Assembly (NCBI GenBank): GCA_040383945.1
Contig: JBEICN010000049.1
Span: forward strand, 1 to 6,301
Direction of reading: 5' to 3'
Length of the DNA stretch: 6,301 bases
DNA from: CAIVSN01 sp040383945
Lineage (GTDB): Bacteria; Patescibacteriota; Gracilibacteria; BD1-5; UBA2023
The translations under genes were made by a program, and so were the position numbers. The notes under the pieces were generated by a model. The model was not told where the DNA came from. It did not search any database and saw nothing but the letters and a program-made list of their open reading frames with translations. Positions 6,182 through 6,301 of this stretch are shown here, in pieces. The first letter of the stretch is position 1, and each line of letters starts with the position of its first letter.

Positions 6182-6301
6182 CACGTGGAGCTGCTGGCGG
6201 GAATTGTTCCTCCAACTCGCTTCGCTCGCCCCGGAGACGGGGGCAGGGGCGAAAGCCAAATCGTTGGCTTTCTCAACCGTTGCACGGTTGCCCTTTGATT
6301 C
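6182..6301. other. GC-rich, hairpin-dense segment reaching the right edge
   Basis: About 60% GC by my count, against clearly AT-rich DNA just to the left. It contains CCCCG-GAGA-CGGGG (6229-6242, a GNRA-type loop) or alternatively CGCCCC (6227-6232) with GGGGCG (6246-6251), GAAAGCCAA-ATCG-TTGGCTTTC (6251-6272), and CAACCGT-TGC-ACGGTTG (6274-6290). The minus strand ends in CCCGCCAGCAGCTCCA, which resembles the 3' end of a tRNA or tmRNA, but no canonical T-loop or matching 5' acceptor is present. The minus strand is also open for 40 codons from the edge to a TAA at 6179-6181. It could be an RNA gene, a mobile repeat or a gene end; I cannot choose. Confidence 0.5.

Noticed and set aside
6182..6215. 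tmRNA or tRNA 3' end on the minus strand
   Set aside because: The terminal CAGCAGCTCCA is suggestive, but the T-loop motif is missing and no matching 5' acceptor strand is in the window.
6179..6301. Minus-strand open frame of 40 codons from the right edge ending SRQQLHV and TAA
   Set aside because: GC-rich DNA with few possible stops is open by chance, and the segment consists largely of perfect hairpins, more like RNA or a repeat. Without the sequence to the right I do not call a gene.

Overview
The window reads sensibly only under genetic code 25, in which UGA is glycine and only UAA and UAG are stops. Under the standard code the genes look like strings of short fragments. With UGA read as Gly, five genes become continuous, and their 25 in-frame TGA codons include glycines diagnostic of their families (GLPHRLE of MurD, YGHHPTE and the N-terminal glycine loop of MurC). 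Code 25 is known from Gracilibacteria (BD1-5/GN02) and Absconditabacteria (SR1), so the DNA most likely comes from one of these Patescibacteria. The compact layout (1-nt gaps, overlapping ends, weak or absent Shine-Dalgarno motifs) fits a small genome.

Left third (1-1289, minus strand): a protein of at least 429 residues with seven UGA-Gly codons, which I do not recognise and which runs off the left edge. A 37-bp divergent promoter gap separates it from a rightward cluster at 1327-4328: murD, a 100-residue protein resembling sigma-70 region 1.2-2.3, and murC. MurC adds L-Ala and MurD adds D-Glu to UDP-MurNAc, so this is a peptidoglycan-precursor operon with a sigma-like mini-protein in the middle.

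Convergent to murC, and overlapping its stop by 4 nt, is a minus-strand gene for a 219-residue exported protein. It has a signal peptide, a charged helical middle, a Met/His/Gly-rich stretch and six C-terminal Pro-Ala-Thr repeats. It has about 23 glycines but no TGA codon, unlike its neighbours.

A 265-bp divergent intergenic region rich in dyad symmetries (4985-5249) leads to a plus-strand dCMP/cytidine-type deaminase (5250-5774) with HAE and PCxxC zinc motifs. The last 527 bp (5775-6301) hold no convincing gene. They contain a series of hairpins, a bidirectional terminator-like hairpin at 6124-6150, and a GC-rich hairpin-dense segment reaching the right edge.
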